Assembly: GCA_947480375.1 (NCBI GenBank) | Contig: CANKCX010000070.1 | Location: forward strand, 1 to 5,309 | From: Actinomycetota bacterium | GTDB lineage: Bacteria > Actinomycetota > Actinomycetes > Nanopelagicales > Nanopelagicaceae | Direction: 5' to 3' | Length of the DNA stretch: 5,309 nucleotides | In this document: one piece after another, positions 5,279-5,309 of the stretch | Position numbering within the stretch: position 1 is the first letter of the stretch | Layout of the letters: every line of letters starts with the position of its first letter | The notes under the pieces: model-generated | Told to the model about the DNA's origin: nothing | Database searches by the model: none | Seen by the model: only the letters and a program-made list of their open reading frames with translations | Program-made: the position numbers and the translations under genes

Positions 5279-5285
5279 CCTATAA

Positions 5286-5309
5286 GTGGCTCGCCTACCT
5301 AATCAACTC
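5286..5309 (+). CDS. possible start of a plus-strand gene (eight codons, runs off right edge)
   Basis: GTG 5286 opens a frame that reads MARLPNQL to the end of the window. With only eight codons nothing can be said about function. Support is indirect: TAGTGT lies at leaderless spacing upstream, as at five other starts here, and a divergent neighbour is expected because the region 5201-5285 looks like a two-way promoter region. In mycobacteria the gene next to DUF4193 (Rv2700) is also divergent from it, but eight residues do not allow a match to be claimed. Confidence 0.3.

Noticed and set aside
1..5309. CRISPR array, tRNA/rRNA, insertion sequence, toxin-antitoxin or phage defence system
   Set aside because: No repeat arrays, terminal repeats, transposase or integrase motifs, or RNA-gene signatures are seen. 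Nearly every base is accounted for by conserved chromosomal genes.

Overview
The window looks like chromosomal DNA of a streamlined, moderate-GC actinobacterium. A freshwater acI / Nanopelagicales-type organism is my best guess. Three of its proteins belong to families I know essentially only from Actinobacteria (DUF3159, DUF3093, DUF4193). The gene order also resembles the mycobacterial Rv2689c-Rv2699c neighbourhood as I remember it: TRAM-domain RNA methyltransferase, the CeoB/CeoC TrkA pair, DUF3159, dut, DUF3093, DUF4193. Against that, base composition is far more AT-rich than in mycobacteria, spacers are tiny, and genes overlap or abut almost everywhere, as expected of a reduced genome. 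The lineage is an inference from these traits.

Layout. Bases 1-122 (-) hold the N-terminal start of aconitase (acnA). Bases 132-1331 (-) hold a TrmA/RlmD-family m5U RNA methyltransferase with an N-terminal TRAM domain. A divergent intergenic region of only about 32 bp then leads into two tandem TrkA/RCK potassium-regulatory proteins (1364-2026 and 2032-2691, +). Converging on these is a three-gene minus-strand operon, in transcription order a hotdog thioesterase (4335-3751), dUTPase dut (3754-3299) and a DUF3159 membrane protein (3299-2688). It is knit together by an ATGA and a TAATG overlap. A second divergent region (4336-4411) separates it from a DUF3093 membrane protein (4412-4903, +). 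That gene abuts, tail to tail, a small DUF4193 zinc-ribbon-like protein (5200-4904, -). The last 109 bp form a third divergent promoter region, probably followed by the first eight codons of another plus-strand gene (GTG at 5286).

How it works together. The genes are mostly housekeeping: TCA cycle (acnA), RNA modification, K+ uptake gating (TrkA pair), nucleotide-pool sanitation (dut), acyl-CoA hydrolysis (thioesterase) and conserved actinobacterial proteins of unknown function. I see no mobile element, CRISPR array, tRNA, rRNA or phage gene, and no compelling new defence or biosynthetic system.

The most notable signal is regulatory. Six start codons (acnA, the RNA methyltransferase, the first trkA, the thioesterase, DUF3093 and the right-edge ORF) each have an actinobacterial -10 hexamer (TANNNT) ending exactly 6 or 7 nt upstream and no well-placed Shine-Dalgarno. 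This is the geometry of leaderless transcripts. DUF4193 is the exception, with a textbook AGGAGG. The pattern also argues for GTG 1364 rather than TTG 1355 as the first trkA start.
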